A stretch of 64,000 nt of DNA from Lichina pygmaea. Taxonomy: Eukaryota > Ascomycota > Lichinomycetes > Lichinales > Lichinaceae. Within the stretch, counting starts at the first letter, position 1; the number at the start of each line of letters is the position of its first letter. Location: contig OY730175.1 in assembly GCA_963422465.1 (NCBI GenBank), forward strand, positions 2,666,001 through 2,730,000, given 5' to 3'. The notes below the pieces were generated by a model. It was not told where the DNA came from, did no database searches, and was given only the letters and a program-made list of their open reading frames with translations. This document shows positions 33,094 to 44,897 of the stretch, one piece after another. The position numbers were made by a program, and so were the translations under genes.

Positions 33094-35104
33094 TATTATA
33101 GGAATCAAAGGGATCAAGATTGACTCTGAGAAAATCAAAGTGATTCAGCAATAGCCAACACCAACATCAGTTAAGGAAGTACAAGCCTTCCTAGGATTTG
33201 CCAACTTCAACTGACAGTTCATCAAGAACTACTCACAGACAGCAACACCACTGACAGAACTCATGAAGAAGAACGTGGAGTACTGGTGGACAGAGAGATA
33301 ACAAAAAGTATTCCAACAGCTCAAGGACACTTGCACCAAGGAACCAGTTCTCCTCAACTTCAAGACAGGCCAACCAACATGAATTGAAACAGATGCTTCA
33401 GACCAAGCAGTGGGAGCATGTCTATACCAACAGGCAGACAACAAGTGGCACCCAGTTGCCTACTACTCACAGAAGATGACACAAGTGGAACAGAACTATG
33501 ATATCCATGACAAAGAGCTACTGGCAGTTGTCAACGCACTCGAACACTGGAGAGTGTACGTGGAAAGCAGTTCTGAACTCACTATTCTCACAGACCACAA
33601 GAATCTGACAACATTCACAAAAACCAAGAAGCTGAACAGATGACAAGTCAGATGGGCTGAACTCCTAGGGCAACACAAGTTCAAGATCTTGTACACCCCT
33701 GGACAAGACAACAGGAAAGCAGACACACTAAGCTGACAAAAAAACTACATGGAAGATGATGAACACCAAGGAACAATCTTACAGTAGGACCAGCGAGGAA
33801 ACCTGGTACCTTGACTACAGATCAACAAGCTCACAGCAGAAGACACTGAAGAATTAATAAGGAACTACCATGACAACCCAGTACATGGTCACCCAGGAAT
33901 CACCAAAACCACAGACCTTATCCAACAGGCAGGGAACAATGTCATCAACCTCTGACAACATGTCATGAGCTACATCAGCAAATGTCTACTGTGCCAGAAA
34001 AACAAACACAGAAGACACAAGCTATATGGAGAAAGACACCTGAACATGATACCAAGAGGCCTGTGGGAAGATGTGTCAATAGACTTTATCACGAAGCTGC
34101 CCAAGTCCAAAGACCCAGTCACAGGAATCACCTACGACTTGATTATAGTGATAGTGGATAGATTCACAAAATACCTAATAGTGGTACTATTCAAGGAGAC
34201 CCACACAGCAGAACAGTTGGGACACCTCTTACTGGACAGATTGGTCAGAGACCACAGAGTTCCAATCACAATCATTACAGACAGAGACAAACTCTTCACA
34301 TCCAACTACTGGAAGACAATCAGTGCAGCCATGGGAACAAAACCCAAAATGTCTACGGCCTATCACCCACAAACTGACAGCTAGACAGAGCAAGCAAACC
34401 AAGTCCTGGAGACTTATTTGCAGCATTACATCAACCAGACCCACAGCAATTGGGTACAGTTATTACCGGTGGCACAGCTGGCAATCAACCAGCACAGATC
34501 AGACTCAACAAAGGAATCACTATTCTTTGCCAATTTTGGACAACATGCAAACATTGGAATACCAAGCAGAGCTTCACTAAACACAGAGAAAGCACTCCAA
34601 CATGACAAGCTCCTACGACAAACACACACAATGATGAGGCACTACCTTCAAGAGACCTCGCAAAAAATGCAGTGTCAAATAGACAAAAAATTGAAAATAG
34701 CACCTCAGCTAAAGAAGGGGGATAAAGTCTACCTTCTCACAAAAAATTAGAAAACAAAAAAGCCAAAGATGAAGAAACTTGACAATATCAAGGTCAGACT
34801 ATTTTCAGTCAAAGAGAAAACAGGACCAGTCAACGTCAAGATATGACTACCAAGGGATGCCAGAGTCCATCCAAACTTTCATATATTGATGATTGAACCA
34901 GCTGACCAGAGCACACTCTTGCAGAAGATATTTTATTACCAGCCTGAAGAAGAACAAGAGTTCGAAGTTGAACAGATCCTGGCTAGGAAAAGTCAGCAAT
35001 ACCTTGTCAAGTGGAAAGGATACCCAGACTCAGAGATTACCTGGGAACCACTCAAGAACTTTGCGAACTGCCAGCTTCTTCTGCGACAGTTTCAGCAGGA
35101 GTAG
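33094..35104 (+). pseudogene. Gypsy-A copy 3 RT end, RNase H, integrase, chromodomain remnant, right of gypsy-B
   Basis: The fossil pol resumes after gypsy-B with the RT end, RNase H ([18 protein letters not shown] near 33500), integrase (SIDFITKLPKSKDPVTGI near 34075) and chromodomain ([19 protein letters not shown] near 35000). It is broken in many places. Confidence 0.88.
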
Positions 35105-35109
35105 GACTG

Positions 35110-35520
35110 AACAGCTCAGCCTGCAGGAGGGACATGTCAATGACTGATCAAGTCAAATCCTCGCCATCCGACTCCATCTCTTTCACCAGACACTGAAGCT
35201 TCTGCTTCACACAGACCTTGGTGTCTTCCAACACCTTTCACTTCCAAGACAGACGAACTTGCACCGCGGCAAGTTGTTTGAAGAGTGTGTCACGTGTTAC
35301 CTCTTCAGCGGCCACATTCTCACAAAGGTTGTCCCGGGATATGTTCAGAGATTCCCAGGATACAGAGACACAAGACCTCCCACGCTGAGTGCACACAGCA
35401 CATTTCAACTTATTGTCTTCTCCTGGCATCTGGAAGCACAGACGACTACGGAGAACACAAAAGTCACAGGGTGTACGTGAAACAAAACCCTGATCGTGGA
35501 TTTGAGCAGCAAGCTGAGTT
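35110..35520 (-). pseudogene. Antisense cysteine-cluster ORF of gypsy-A copy 3
   Basis: A clear core lies at 35238-35429 with KLKCAVCTQRGRSC (C-x2-C-x6-C) and SWESLNISRDN followed by a helical segment. Position and sequence match the antisense ORFs of the other gypsy-A copies. It is decayed. Confidence 0.55.
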
Positions 35521-35595
35521 CAGCTAACAGTCGCACATGACTTTGGAGACATGACCAAGTTTCATCAAGATGATGAAAGATGGAGAGGAGGATAG

Positions 35596-36112
35596 TGTTA
35601 CAACCCAGGAGGAACACAGTCTTTATACTCACAGAAAGCAGCAGACAGGATACTGGACAGAAGTACCAGGCAGCATAACACAGGAAGCAGTCACGTGACC
35701 GGTGAGACTGACCAGAGGTTGCTCGCCACAGCACGCATATATGTGAGCAAAGTGAGCAGAGCTTGCCCAGCTCGCCGCAGCATGCATGAACAGTGAGCAA
35801 AGTGAGCAGAGCTCACCAATCTCACCGAGTGAGCAAAGTGAGCAGAGCTCACTGAGCTCACAGACTGAGCACTATATAGTCTGGCGATAGTTCCCTTATG
35901 GAACAATCATCTTCAACTCATGTTGTGATCCAGACAACTAGATCTACTTCAATACAATCTTGTACAAAGCCACTGATCAGGTGTCATCACCACTACATTC
36001 CACCAAACCCCTTCACACTCCTTAACACTCCTCTTCTGTGAGAACCAACCTGCCTTCCACATCTCACCCTAATCCTATACTCGGATAGGACAGTACGGTA
36101 CAGACCACAACA
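35596..36112 (+). repeat. 3' LTR (type I) of gypsy-A copy 3
   Basis: It has the same ends as 23343-23823 but is longer, with additional GTGAGCAAAGTGAGCAGAGC units near 35750-35850. It is followed by the target duplication GTTGG. Confidence 0.92.
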
Positions 36113-37448
36113 GTTGGTCTGTTGGGAAGTAGAGAGATCCAGGTAAAGAGAGGTGACCTGTTTCTTTTAAGCTATAGATTTCTTGAACTAATATACTCTC
36201 AGAATAGTGATCTGTTTGCTAAGAGAAGAGTTGCTAGTCTAGATTTTTTGCAGGTGTCCTCCAGATTCTCTGGCTAGATATCTGCTGTTCTGACTTCATG
36301 AACCAGAACTGGGAATCTCTTGGGCTGGACTGTTACTTTTGTGTTGAAGATAGCTGCAGTCCAGGAGGAATCCTTCTCTAGAAAAAGCTTGGTTTCCTGG
36401 CTCTCTGTATAAATAAGAATATTCTCTGATAGAAGTTTTCTCACTACCCTAATCTGTTTGTTATAAGAGCTTAGGAGTCTGTCTTGGAGGGCTTGGAATA
36501 GCTGGACATAGGTTCTGTTAGCCATGTCTGGAGTCTGGTGCCCAGGGTGTACCAGAACCTCTTTGAGAATTCTGGAGGCTAGTGGAATTTGGGCAGAGGA
36601 AGTTTTTACAACTGCCTGTGCATAAGATAGTTTTGCCTCTTATCTGTCTAGATGTTTGTTGAGATTTTCAAGCTTCTGGATAATCTTGTTAGTAATTCCA
36701 GAGGATAGAGGTTGGGCTGTACTGGTCTGTATCTCTGCAGAGAGTTTTTCCTTAAGATTCTCCCAGCTTTTTCTGACTGGTTCTGGAACTGTTTGTGTTT
36801 TCAGCCAGAAGTTAAGAAGTTCCCAGTCTTTCTGTATATTGCTTTGAGTGGTGGGAAGACTAGTTTGGGTGTTGGAGAGACTGGGAGCTGGTGTAGCTAG
36901 TGGTGCTCTAAGGTTGGTTTCTGAAAAACAGGAGTTTTTTTTTAATGTTATCCTAGAGCTTGCTTGGCACAGGTCAACTGTTTCCAGTCTGTGGAGTGGT
37001 GCCAGAGAGAGGAGTCACCTGGTTTCCCAGCAGTAATAATCCAGTCCTGGGACCAGACCCCAAGACTAGACTTTCCTGGGCAGCTTGTTCTAACTAAGCT
37101 CTGGGTAAAGCTAGAAGTAATCACCTAGACTAGGGACCAGACTCTCTATCTAGACTTTCCTTGAGTTGAGAACTCTGCTAGCTCCAGAGTCACTCAGACT
37201 CTAACTATTCCTCTTATCCTCAGACTCTCTCTCTCTGGTTGTGGATGGATTGCTGGTTGTTGAAGAAAAAGATTGTGGATCCCAGGATCACAACTTTGAA
37301 CAAACAGGTGTGATTCTCAAAGATGATGGGTTTTCACCTTAAGGTTTGAGTGGGTTGGAACTGGATGTTGGCTGTTTTCCAGAACATATGGCAAATTGCA
37401 GTCTTTGCCAAAAGTGATGGTCCTTGAACAGTGGTTCTGGGAAAAGTT
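36113..37448 (-). mobile_element. LINE-C, ORF1 N-terminal part and 5' UTR
   Basis: LINE-C resumes after gypsy-A copy 3. ORF1 remnants lie at about 36120-36930 (open stretch 36274-36525 with MANRTYVQLFQALQDRL, matching LINE-B ORF1), then the 5' UTR up to the terminus at 37448. A 5'-UTR hairpin with arms TGGCAAA and TTTGCCA lies at 37389-37410. ORF1 is interrupted by stops. Confidence 0.85.
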
Positions 37449-37791
37449 GTGTAGCCTGGAGTATTCACATAGACTAGAGACCAGACTCCCTATCTAGACT
37501 TTTCTTGAGTGAAAGACTCTGCTAGCTCCAGAGTCAGTCAGACTCTAGCTATTCCTGTTATCCTGCAACTCTTCTTCTCTGGTTGTGAGTAGATTGTTGC
37601 TTGTTGAAAAAGATTGTGGATCCCAGGATCACAACTTTTGACAAATAGCTGTGATTCTCAAAAGTGATGAGTTTTCACCTTAAGGTTTGGGTGGTTTCAG
37701 AGAGGAACTCAGCTGTTTTCCAGAACATATGACAAATCATGCTGTTTGTCAATAATAATAGTCCTTGAAGAACATTGTTCTGGGAAAAGTT
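37449..37791 (-). mobile_element. LINE 5'-UTR fragment in tandem with LINE-C
   Basis: A second copy of the LINE 5' UTR (about 340 bp) is joined directly to the LINE-C 5' end. It starts in mid-UTR and runs to the same terminus (GGGAAAAGTT, ending at 37791), with its own hairpin TGACAAA/TTTGTCA at 37730-37751. It could be a third template in a chained insertion, a promoter monomer, or an older LINE trimmed by LINE-C. Gypsy-E begins on its other side. Confidence 0.75.
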
Positions 37792-38396
37792 GCACCTGAC
37801 TCTATAACACAGTCTTGGTTCTTCCAAATTGCCAGTGGATTGTGATGTGGTCTATTGTCTATTCTTCTTGGCTGTCAACCTGGACAGTCTCTGGCTGCTT
37901 CTGAGTAGGGTGTAGAAAAGAGTTCTCTGAAGCTGGCTTGAGGTGTGTTACTGAGATCACTAGGTAGATCTTCTAGTGGGTGGGTAGCTCTAGTCTGTAG
38001 ACTAGTCAGCTAATCCTGCCTAACATCTTGAAGAGTCTGAAGTGTTGCTGGTTGAGCTTTCTAGAGACTTCTGGTACAGAGTAGTCTTTGTGCAGCTGGA
38101 GGTAGACACTATCACCAGTCTTCAGAAAGGGAGACTTGTGCTTCTTGTCAAACTACACTTTCATTTGCATAGTCACAAAGCTCAGAGTCTTGTGGACAGT
38201 GATCCTGGCTTGACTGCAGGTTGTAAGACACTCTTCCTTGGTGCTTGCTTTTTTGTCTAGCAGCAGGTGTAGTTGTTCTCTGACTTTTCTGCTATACAGA
38301 ATCTCTGTAGGTGCCTAGCCAGTTGTCACTGAAGTGCTGTTGTTCAGTATTGCTTGCAGCTGTGGGATCACAGTTGGCCAGTTGTTTGAGCTTCAT
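37792..38396 (-). mobile_element. Gypsy-E fragment, integrase end and chromodomain
   Basis: On the minus strand this is the C-terminal part of a Ty3/gypsy integrase. It shows REQLHLLLDKKASTKEECL near 38230-38290, a GPY/F-like segment (KTGDSVYLQL near 38100-38130) and the beginning of a chromodomain-like sequence near 37800-37880. It is cut by the LINE block at 37791 and by gypsy-A copy 4 at 38397; the target duplication CTTCA is at 38392-38396. It is a broken fossil that continues at 44898. Confidence 0.78.
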
Positions 38397-38960
38397 GTTA
38401 CGACCCAGGGGATGGGAGCCACTCACTTATAGGCAATCAGACCGCAGGCCAGGCAAGAGGACTCCACGGAAGTCAAGTGACCAACCAACAAGAGGTCACG
38501 TGACTGTCAAGACACACACAGGAGTCTCAACGCAGGATGCATGAAGCATCAAGACAATCTCACCAGTCTCGACGCAGGATGCATGAAGCATCAAGACAAT
38601 CTTACCAGTCTCAACACAGAATGCATGAAGCATCAAGACAATCTCACCTGTCTCAACGCAGGGTGCATAACGTGGTGGGACTGTCAAGACAATCTCACCT
38701 GTCTTGACAGGCCAGCACTATATAGTCTGGCGATAGTTCCCTTATGGAATAATCATCTTCAACTCATGTTGTGATCCAGACAACTAGATCTACTTCAATA
38801 CAATCCTTTGTATGAAGCCATTGATCAGGTGTCACCACCACCACGTTCCACCAAACCCCTTCGCACTCCTTGACACTCCTCTCCTGCGAGAACCAACCCG
38901 CCTTCCACCTCTCGCCCTAATTCTATACTCGGATAGGACAGTACAGTACAGACCGCAACA
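38397..38960 (+). repeat. 5' LTR (type II) of gypsy-A copy 4
   Basis: The LTR runs TGTTACGACCCAGGGG..CCGCAACA, 564 bp. The palindrome GTCACGTGAC is at 38495-38504. Tandem units with GCATGAAGCATCAAGACAAT lie at about 38530-38700. CTATATAGT is near 38710. The sequence just past the LTR is CTTTGAAGAC. Confidence 0.94.
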
Positions 38961-38978
38961 CTTTGAAGACTCTCAAGG

Positions 38979-39806
38979 ATGAGTACCTCAGGAGCAACCA
39001 ACCCCAACTTCCCAGATGGAAAGATTAGCGTCACCAAGCCAGACCTGTTCTACAGTGAAAGAAATAAGGTTGACGACTGGCTCATGCAACTCCAAGTCTA
39101 CTTTCAATTCCAACCAGAGACAAAGCTGCCTAAGGAAAAGTGGCCCCTCTTTGCAACCACTTACATGAGAGGCAATGCTTATCAATGGATCAAGCCCTAC
39201 GTCAACAAACATCTCTCAGGAAACAGAGACCATGATGGCACAACAGAATGGATGACAAAATGGATGTGATTCAAGGACAAGATCAAAAGAATCCTTGGAC
39301 TATCTAATGAAGACAAAGTGGCTATACGAATGATCCAGCACATCAAACAACAACGCTCAGCCGCAGAGTACACCACGCAGTTCAAACAATACTCAGTACT
39401 GACTGACTGGGATGACAACACCCTGATGGTCATGTACCAACGTGGACTCAAGGAAAACATGAAGGATGAAATCACCTTTGACGGACAAGCAGTCAACACA
39501 CTGGACGAACTCATCACACAAGCAATCAACATCGATGACAAACTATTCGAGCGAGCGATGGAGAAACACCACGACAGAGGATACAGCCACCCCACATGGC
39601 ATGTGAGCAACCACTACAAGCCACCTAACAAGGCACCGCCACATGATCCATATAGCTATACACCCATGGAACTGGATGCAGTCCACCACAAGGGAAGGTT
39701 CACGAAGGGAAGGAACAACAAAAAAGGGAAAGCACTGAAGTGCTATGCCTGTGGCAAGCTAGGCCACATGGTGAAAGACTGTTGTTCAAAGAACAAGGTG
39801 CACTGA
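38979..39806 (+). pseudogene. Gypsy-A copy 4 Gag region
   Basis: It begins MSTSGATNPNFPDGKIS, 18 nt past the LTR. It contains the Gag core (WLMQLQVYFQFQPETK, YTTQFKQYSVLTDWDD) and a CCHC knuckle CYACGKLGHMVKDC near the end. It is almost whole. Gag packages the element RNA. Confidence 0.88.
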
Positions 39807-39911
39807 CAGCAACTTAATACACTTGACAGAGACTGGAATGTCATCAAGCCAGAGGACCCACCAGGAGAGGCTCAGCTATCCCTCAAACAATAGGACAACT
39901 ACAATCAGACA

Positions 39912-40478
39912 TTGGAAGCAGCCCACCAACTGGCAACATCAGGAGGCAAGGACCTACCAGAACTGACAGGTCAGGACAAGGGACAGGAGCCCTTAACCAC
40001 CTCTGATAGAGACCAAGACAAACCCGCGTCTATCAAAGAAGAAATACCACAAGGAAGCTATGCTTACAGCATGGACTCACGAAATCTACAACACGGCGAA
40101 CTACAGTGGAGGTTTTGCACAAAGCACTACTGCACCTACCACAAACAACTACGAAGGTACGGAGGACATTCACCCTACCACGCCACCTGCCACAAGCATT
40201 GGGTCAATTGCGAGAAGGATGCGTGTGAGATCCATCTTTGGGACAAACACCAACACACTGCATTCCCCGGGCACACACATGATTGGCACAAACACCTCAT
40301 GTTCCTACAGCAAGGCAACAACCACAACTGCTACATCAACAATTGGCAGTACTGCCTCAAGCCTGGATGTGACAAGCATCAGCAAGACAAATTCATGAAC
40401 GGATTCCTCAGGACTGATGGGAAGGGCTGGACTCATTGCCCAGTCAGTGGAAAGACACTTCAATCAGGAAAAGACTGA
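39912..40478 (+). other. Gypsy-A copy 4 Trp/Cys/His module region between Gag and protease
   Basis: The open frame of 188 residues contains three module copies: WRFCTKHYCTYH, CHKHWVNCEKDACEIH and CYINNWQYCLKPGCDKH. They fit C-x3/4-W-x2-C-x4-C-x2-H; the first lacks the leading Cys. The second is followed by HLWDKHQHTAFPGH, closely matching gypsy-B. Zinc binding is inferred from ligand spacing. The region lies just after the Gag zinc knuckle and before protease and probably belongs to the Gag-Pol precursor. Confidence 0.7.
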
Positions 40479-40516
40479 ACTCCCTTGTCAAGGGGTGACA
40501 TCGGGAGCTCAACAAC

Positions 40517-43500
40517 ATGACCCCTAGCAACACAAAGCACCTGCGATTGCCTGTGTCACTACACGCCAACACGCCAGTACAGACATACGCACTTGTTGAC
40601 TCTGGAGCCAGTGGAAACTACATTTCAAGACAACTTTACGACACCCTCAGCACTGGAAGGAGACGCAAGCAGCAGCCCTATCAGCTCGCGATGGCAAATA
40701 GACAGACAGAGCTAGTCTGCCATAAGACGCAGCCAATGGAAATAGTTACCAGACACTATGCTGAAAGGATCCACCTTGATATTGTTGAGTTAGCCACTCA
40801 GGATATCTATTTGGGGATGCCTTGGCTAAAGAAGCACAACCCAGTTGTTAACTGGAGAACAGGAGTACTCACGTTTAGGAACTGCACTAACAACACAGCT
40901 CGGACCTGTTACCAGCCGCAGAAGGCGTGGACAGATAAGGGAAGGAGTCCTCAGTGGAACCTCACTGACAGAAAGGACAACTCTCAAGAGAAGAGGTCCG
41001 CCTTGACAGGCACACCCCAGAACCAGGTGGCCAAACAGTCAGAGATGAAGAGAGAGGAAGTTGTTAACCCTCTGGAGATCCCTGAAGAGTACTGACCTGG
41101 GTATGATAACCTCTTTCAGGAAGAGACAACAGCAGTGTTGCCTAAGCAACAACCTTGGGATCACAAGATCAAGTTGCAACCAGGGACGGAGCCAGGATTT
41201 GGACCAATTTACCAGTTATCAGAGAAAGAGCTCCAAGTACTTTGCGAGTACCTGGAGGAAAACCTGAAAAAAGGTTTCATTCAAGAATCTCAATCACCAG
41301 CAGGATACCCGATACTATTTGCACTAAAGAAAGACGGAAGTCTTCGACTTTGTGTGGATTACAGGAAACTCAATGACATTACCATCAAGAACTGATATCT
41401 GTTGCCAAATGCGAACAAATTGCGAGACAGGATCAGCCAAGCTACAATCTTTACCAAGCTGGACTTGAAAGGAGCATACAACCTGATACGCATGAAAAAA
41501 GGAGAAGAATGGAAGACAGCCTTCAGAACCTGATACAGACACTACAAGTATCTGGTTATGCCATTCAGACTCACAAACACACCAGCAACATGTCAAGCAT
41601 TGATCAACAACATCATCAGAGCACACCTGGACCAAACAGCTATCGCCTACCTGGACAACATTCTTGTCTACTCGAACACGCAACAAGAACATACCAAACA
41701 TGTGAAGGATGTTCTACGATGCCTACAAAAGGCAGAGCTCAAGCTCAACCTGAAGAAATGCGAGTTTAACAAACCAGAAGTTGAATTCCTCAGATACATC
41801 ATAGAGATCAAAGGGATCAAGATTGACCCTGAGAAAATCAAAGTGATTCAGTAATAGCCAACACCGATATCAGTTAAGGAAGTACAAGCCTTCCTAGGAT
41901 TTGCCAACTTCAACTGACAGTTCATCAAGAACTACTCACAGATAGCAACACCACTGACAGAACTCACAAAGAAGGATGTAGAGTACCAGTGGATGGAGAG
42001 ACAACAAAAAGCATTCCAACAGCTCAAGAACACTTGCGCCAAGGAACCAGTTCTCCTCAACTTCAAGACAGGCCAACCGACATGAATTGAGACAGACACT
42101 TCAGATCAGGTAGTGGGAGCATGTCTATGCCAACAGGCAGACAGCAAGTGGCACCCAGTGGCCTACTACTCATGAAAAATGACACAAGCGGAACAGAACT
42201 ATGATATCCACAATAAAGAGCTACTGGCAGTTGTCAACGCACTCAAACACTGGAGAGTTTACACGGAAAGCAGTTCTGAACTCACCATTCTCACAGACCA
42301 CAAGAATCTGACAACATTCACAACAACCAAGAAGCTGAACAGACAGCAAGTCAGATGGGCTGAACTCCTAGGGCAACACAAGTTCAAGATCTTGTACACC
42401 CCTGGACAAGACAATAGGAGAGCAGACACACTAAGCTGACAAAAAGACCACATGGAAGATGATGAACGCCAAGGAACAATCTTACGGCAGGACCAGCAAG
42501 GAAACCTGATGCCTCAACCACAGATCAACAAGCTCACGGCAGAAGACACTGAAGAACTAATAAGGAACTACCATGATAACCCAGCACATAGTCACCCAGG
42601 AATCTCCAAGACCACAGACCTTATCCAATGGGCAGGGAACAATGTCATTACCCTCCGACAACATGTCACAAACTACATCAGCAAGTGTCTACTATGCCAG
42701 AAAAACAAACATGGAAGACATAAGCCATACGGAGAAGGACATCCAAACACGATACCGAGAGGCCTGTGGGAAGACGTGTCAATGGACTTCATCACAAAGC
42801 TACCCAAGTCCAAAGACCCGGTCACGGGAATCACCTACAACTTGATTATGGTGATAGTGGACAGATTCACAAAATATCTAATAGTGGTACCATTCAAGGA
42901 GACCCACACAGCAGAACAGTTGGGATACCTCTTACTGGACAGATTGGTCAGAGACCACGGAGTTCCGATCACAATCATTACAGACAGAGACAAACTCTTC
43001 ACATCCAACTACTGGAAGACAATCAGTGCAGCCATAGGAACAAAACCCAAAATGTCTACAGCCTATCACCCACAAACTGACAGCCAGACAGAGTGAGTGA
43101 ACCAAGTCCTGGAGACTTACTTACAGCATTACATCAACAAGACCCACAGCAATTGGGTACAGTTATTACCGGTGGCACAGCTGGCAATCAACCAGCACAG
43201 ATCAGACTCAACAAAGGAATCACCATTTTTTGCCAATTTTGGACAACATGCGAACATCAGGATGCCAAGCAGAGCTTCACCAAACACGGAGAAAGCACTC
43301 CAACACAACAAGCTCCTACGACAAACACACACGATGATGAGACACTACCTTCAAGAGACCTCAGAAAAAATACAATGTCAAATAGACAAGAAATCGAAAA
43401 TGGCACCTCAGCTAAAGAAGGGGGATAAAGTCTACCTCCTCACAAGAAATTGGAAAACGAAGAAACCAAGAACAAAGAAACTGGACTATGTCAAGGTCAG

Positions 43501-43812
43501 ACTATTTTCAGTCAAAGAAAAAACTGGACCAGTCAACGTCAGACTGCGACTACTGAGAGATGCTCAGGTACACCCAAACTTTCACATCTCAATAATCAAA
43601 TTAGCTGACCAGAGCACACCCTTGCAGGAAACATTTCATTACCAACCAGAGGAAGAACAGGAATTCAAGGCCGAACAGATCCTGAAGAGAAAAGGTCAGT
43701 GATACCTTGTCAAGTGGAAAAACTACCCAGACTTGGAAAATACCTGGGAGCCACTCAGGAACCTCGCGAACTGCCAGCTCCTCCTGCAGCAGTTCTGGCA
43801 GAAGCAGGACTG
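40517..43812 (+). pseudogene. Gypsy-A copy 4 pol remnant
   Basis: Protease (ALVDSGASGNYISRQLY near 40595), RT ([15 protein letters not shown] near 41350, AYLDNILVYS near 41645), RNase H ([19 protein letters not shown] near 42285), integrase (CLLCQKNKHGRHKPYG near 42690, SMDFITKLPKSKDPVTGI near 42778) and chromodomain (about 43660-43812) are all recognisable in order. It is broken in several places. Confidence 0.9.
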
Positions 43813-43829
43813 AACAGCTCAGCCTGCAG

Positions 43830-44260
43830 TGCGGACACGTCAATGACTGTCGCTGACAAGTCTTCACCATCCGCCTCCATTTCAGCAACAAGGCACTGGA
43901 GCTTCTTCTTTGCTTGACCCTCAGCACCCTCAAGAACCTTTCGCTTTCAGGACACACAAGCCTGCAGCTTGGCAAGCTGCTCAACAAGAGCATCCCACTT
44001 GGCCTCATCAACAGCCAAATCCTCGCGAAAGTTATCCTGAGTCATGTTCAGCGACTCCCAAGAAAGTGACACACAGGACTTCCCATGACAAGTGCACTCA
44101 GCGCACTTCAACTTATCGTTGTTGTCAGACATTCAGAAGCAGGGCTTGTGGTTCAAGACACAGAAGTCACACAGAGCAAGCAACACAAAGTTATGATCAC
44201 AGATCTGGGCTGCCAGTTTGTTTCAGTAAGCAGAGGCACGTGATTTTGCAGACATACTCA
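43830..44260 (-). pseudogene. Antisense cysteine-cluster ORF of gypsy-A copy 4
   Basis: The core at 43947-44132 reads KLKCAECTCHGKSC (C-x2-C-x6-C), then SWESLNMTQDNFREDL and a heptad-like segment DALVEQLAKLQ. A second CDFCVLNHKPC cluster lies just upstream on the same strand (near 44140-44170). It corresponds to the ORF at 15462-15960. Confidence 0.6.
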
Positions 44261-44299
44261 AGAATTCATCAGGACGATGAATGAAGGAGAGGAGGGTAG

Positions 44300-44897
44300 T
44301 GTTACAACCCAGGGGATGGGAGCCACTCACTTATAGGCAATCAGGCCGCGGGCCAGGCAAGAGGACACCACAGAAGTCAAGTGACCAACCAACAAGAGGT
44401 CACGTGACTGTCGAGACACACAGGAGTCTTGACGCAGGATGCATGAAGCATCAAGACAATCTCACCAGTCTTGACACAGGATGCATGAAGCATCAAGACA
44501 ATCTCACCAGTCTTGACGCAGGATGCATGAAGCATCAAGACAATCTCACCTGTCTTGACGCAGGGTGCATAACGTGGTGGGACTGTCAAGACAATCTCAC
44601 CCGTCTCGATGTCAAGACTGTCAAGACAATCTTGATTGTCTTGACAGGCCAGCACTATATAGTCCAGTGATAGTTCCCTTATGGAACAATCGTCTTCAAC
44701 TCATGTTGTGATCCAGACAACTAGATCTACTTCAATACAATCCTTTGTACGAAGCTATTGATCAGGTGTCACCACCACCACGTTCCACCAAACCCCTTCG
44801 CGCTCCTTGACACTCCTCTCCTGCGAGAACCAACCTGCCTTCCACCTCTTGCCCTAATCCTATACTCGGATAGGACAGTACGGTACGGACTGCAACA
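44300..44897 (+). repeat. 3' LTR (type II) of gypsy-A copy 4
   Basis: At 598 bp it is longer than the 5' LTR because of a different number of U3 repeat units (about 44420-44640). It is followed by the target duplication CTTCA. Confidence 0.94.

Larger units (their letters stand above)
23343..36112 (+). mobile_element. Gypsy-A copy 3, complete with both LTRs, hosting gypsy-B
   Basis: A decayed plus-strand chromovirus, flanked by the 5-bp duplication GTTGG (23338-23342 and 36113-36117), sits in LINE-C ORF1. LTRs are type I. Gypsy-B (26668-33093) inserted in its RT region. Parts: Gag about 23850-24669, Trp/Cys/His modules about 24950-25340, protease about 25380-25958, RT about 26000-26667 and 33094-33250, RNase H about 33400-33740, integrase about 33830-34600, chromodomain about 34930-35104, antisense ORF about 35110-35520. 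It is the most decayed of the four copies, with well over ten breaks. Confidence 0.94.
38397..44897 (+). mobile_element. Gypsy-A copy 4, complete with both LTRs
   Basis: This 6.5-kb plus-strand chromovirus, flanked by CTTCA (38392-38396 and 44898-44902), is inserted in gypsy-E. Both LTRs are type II. Parts: Gag 38979-39806, Trp/Cys/His region 39912-40478, protease 40517-41095, RT about 41135-41930, RNase H about 42080-42439, integrase about 42500-43330, chromodomain about 43660-43812, antisense ORF about 43830-44260, purine tract before 44300. It is the best preserved gypsy-A copy, with roughly eight to ten breaks. Confidence 0.96.

Noticed and set aside
4620-37805. Possible long target duplication for the whole LINE block (CACCCAATCTGTA left, CACCTGACTCTATA right)
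   Set aside because: Similarity is weak and gapped, and the flanking elements (gypsy-D plus, gypsy-E minus) are not continuous with each other.
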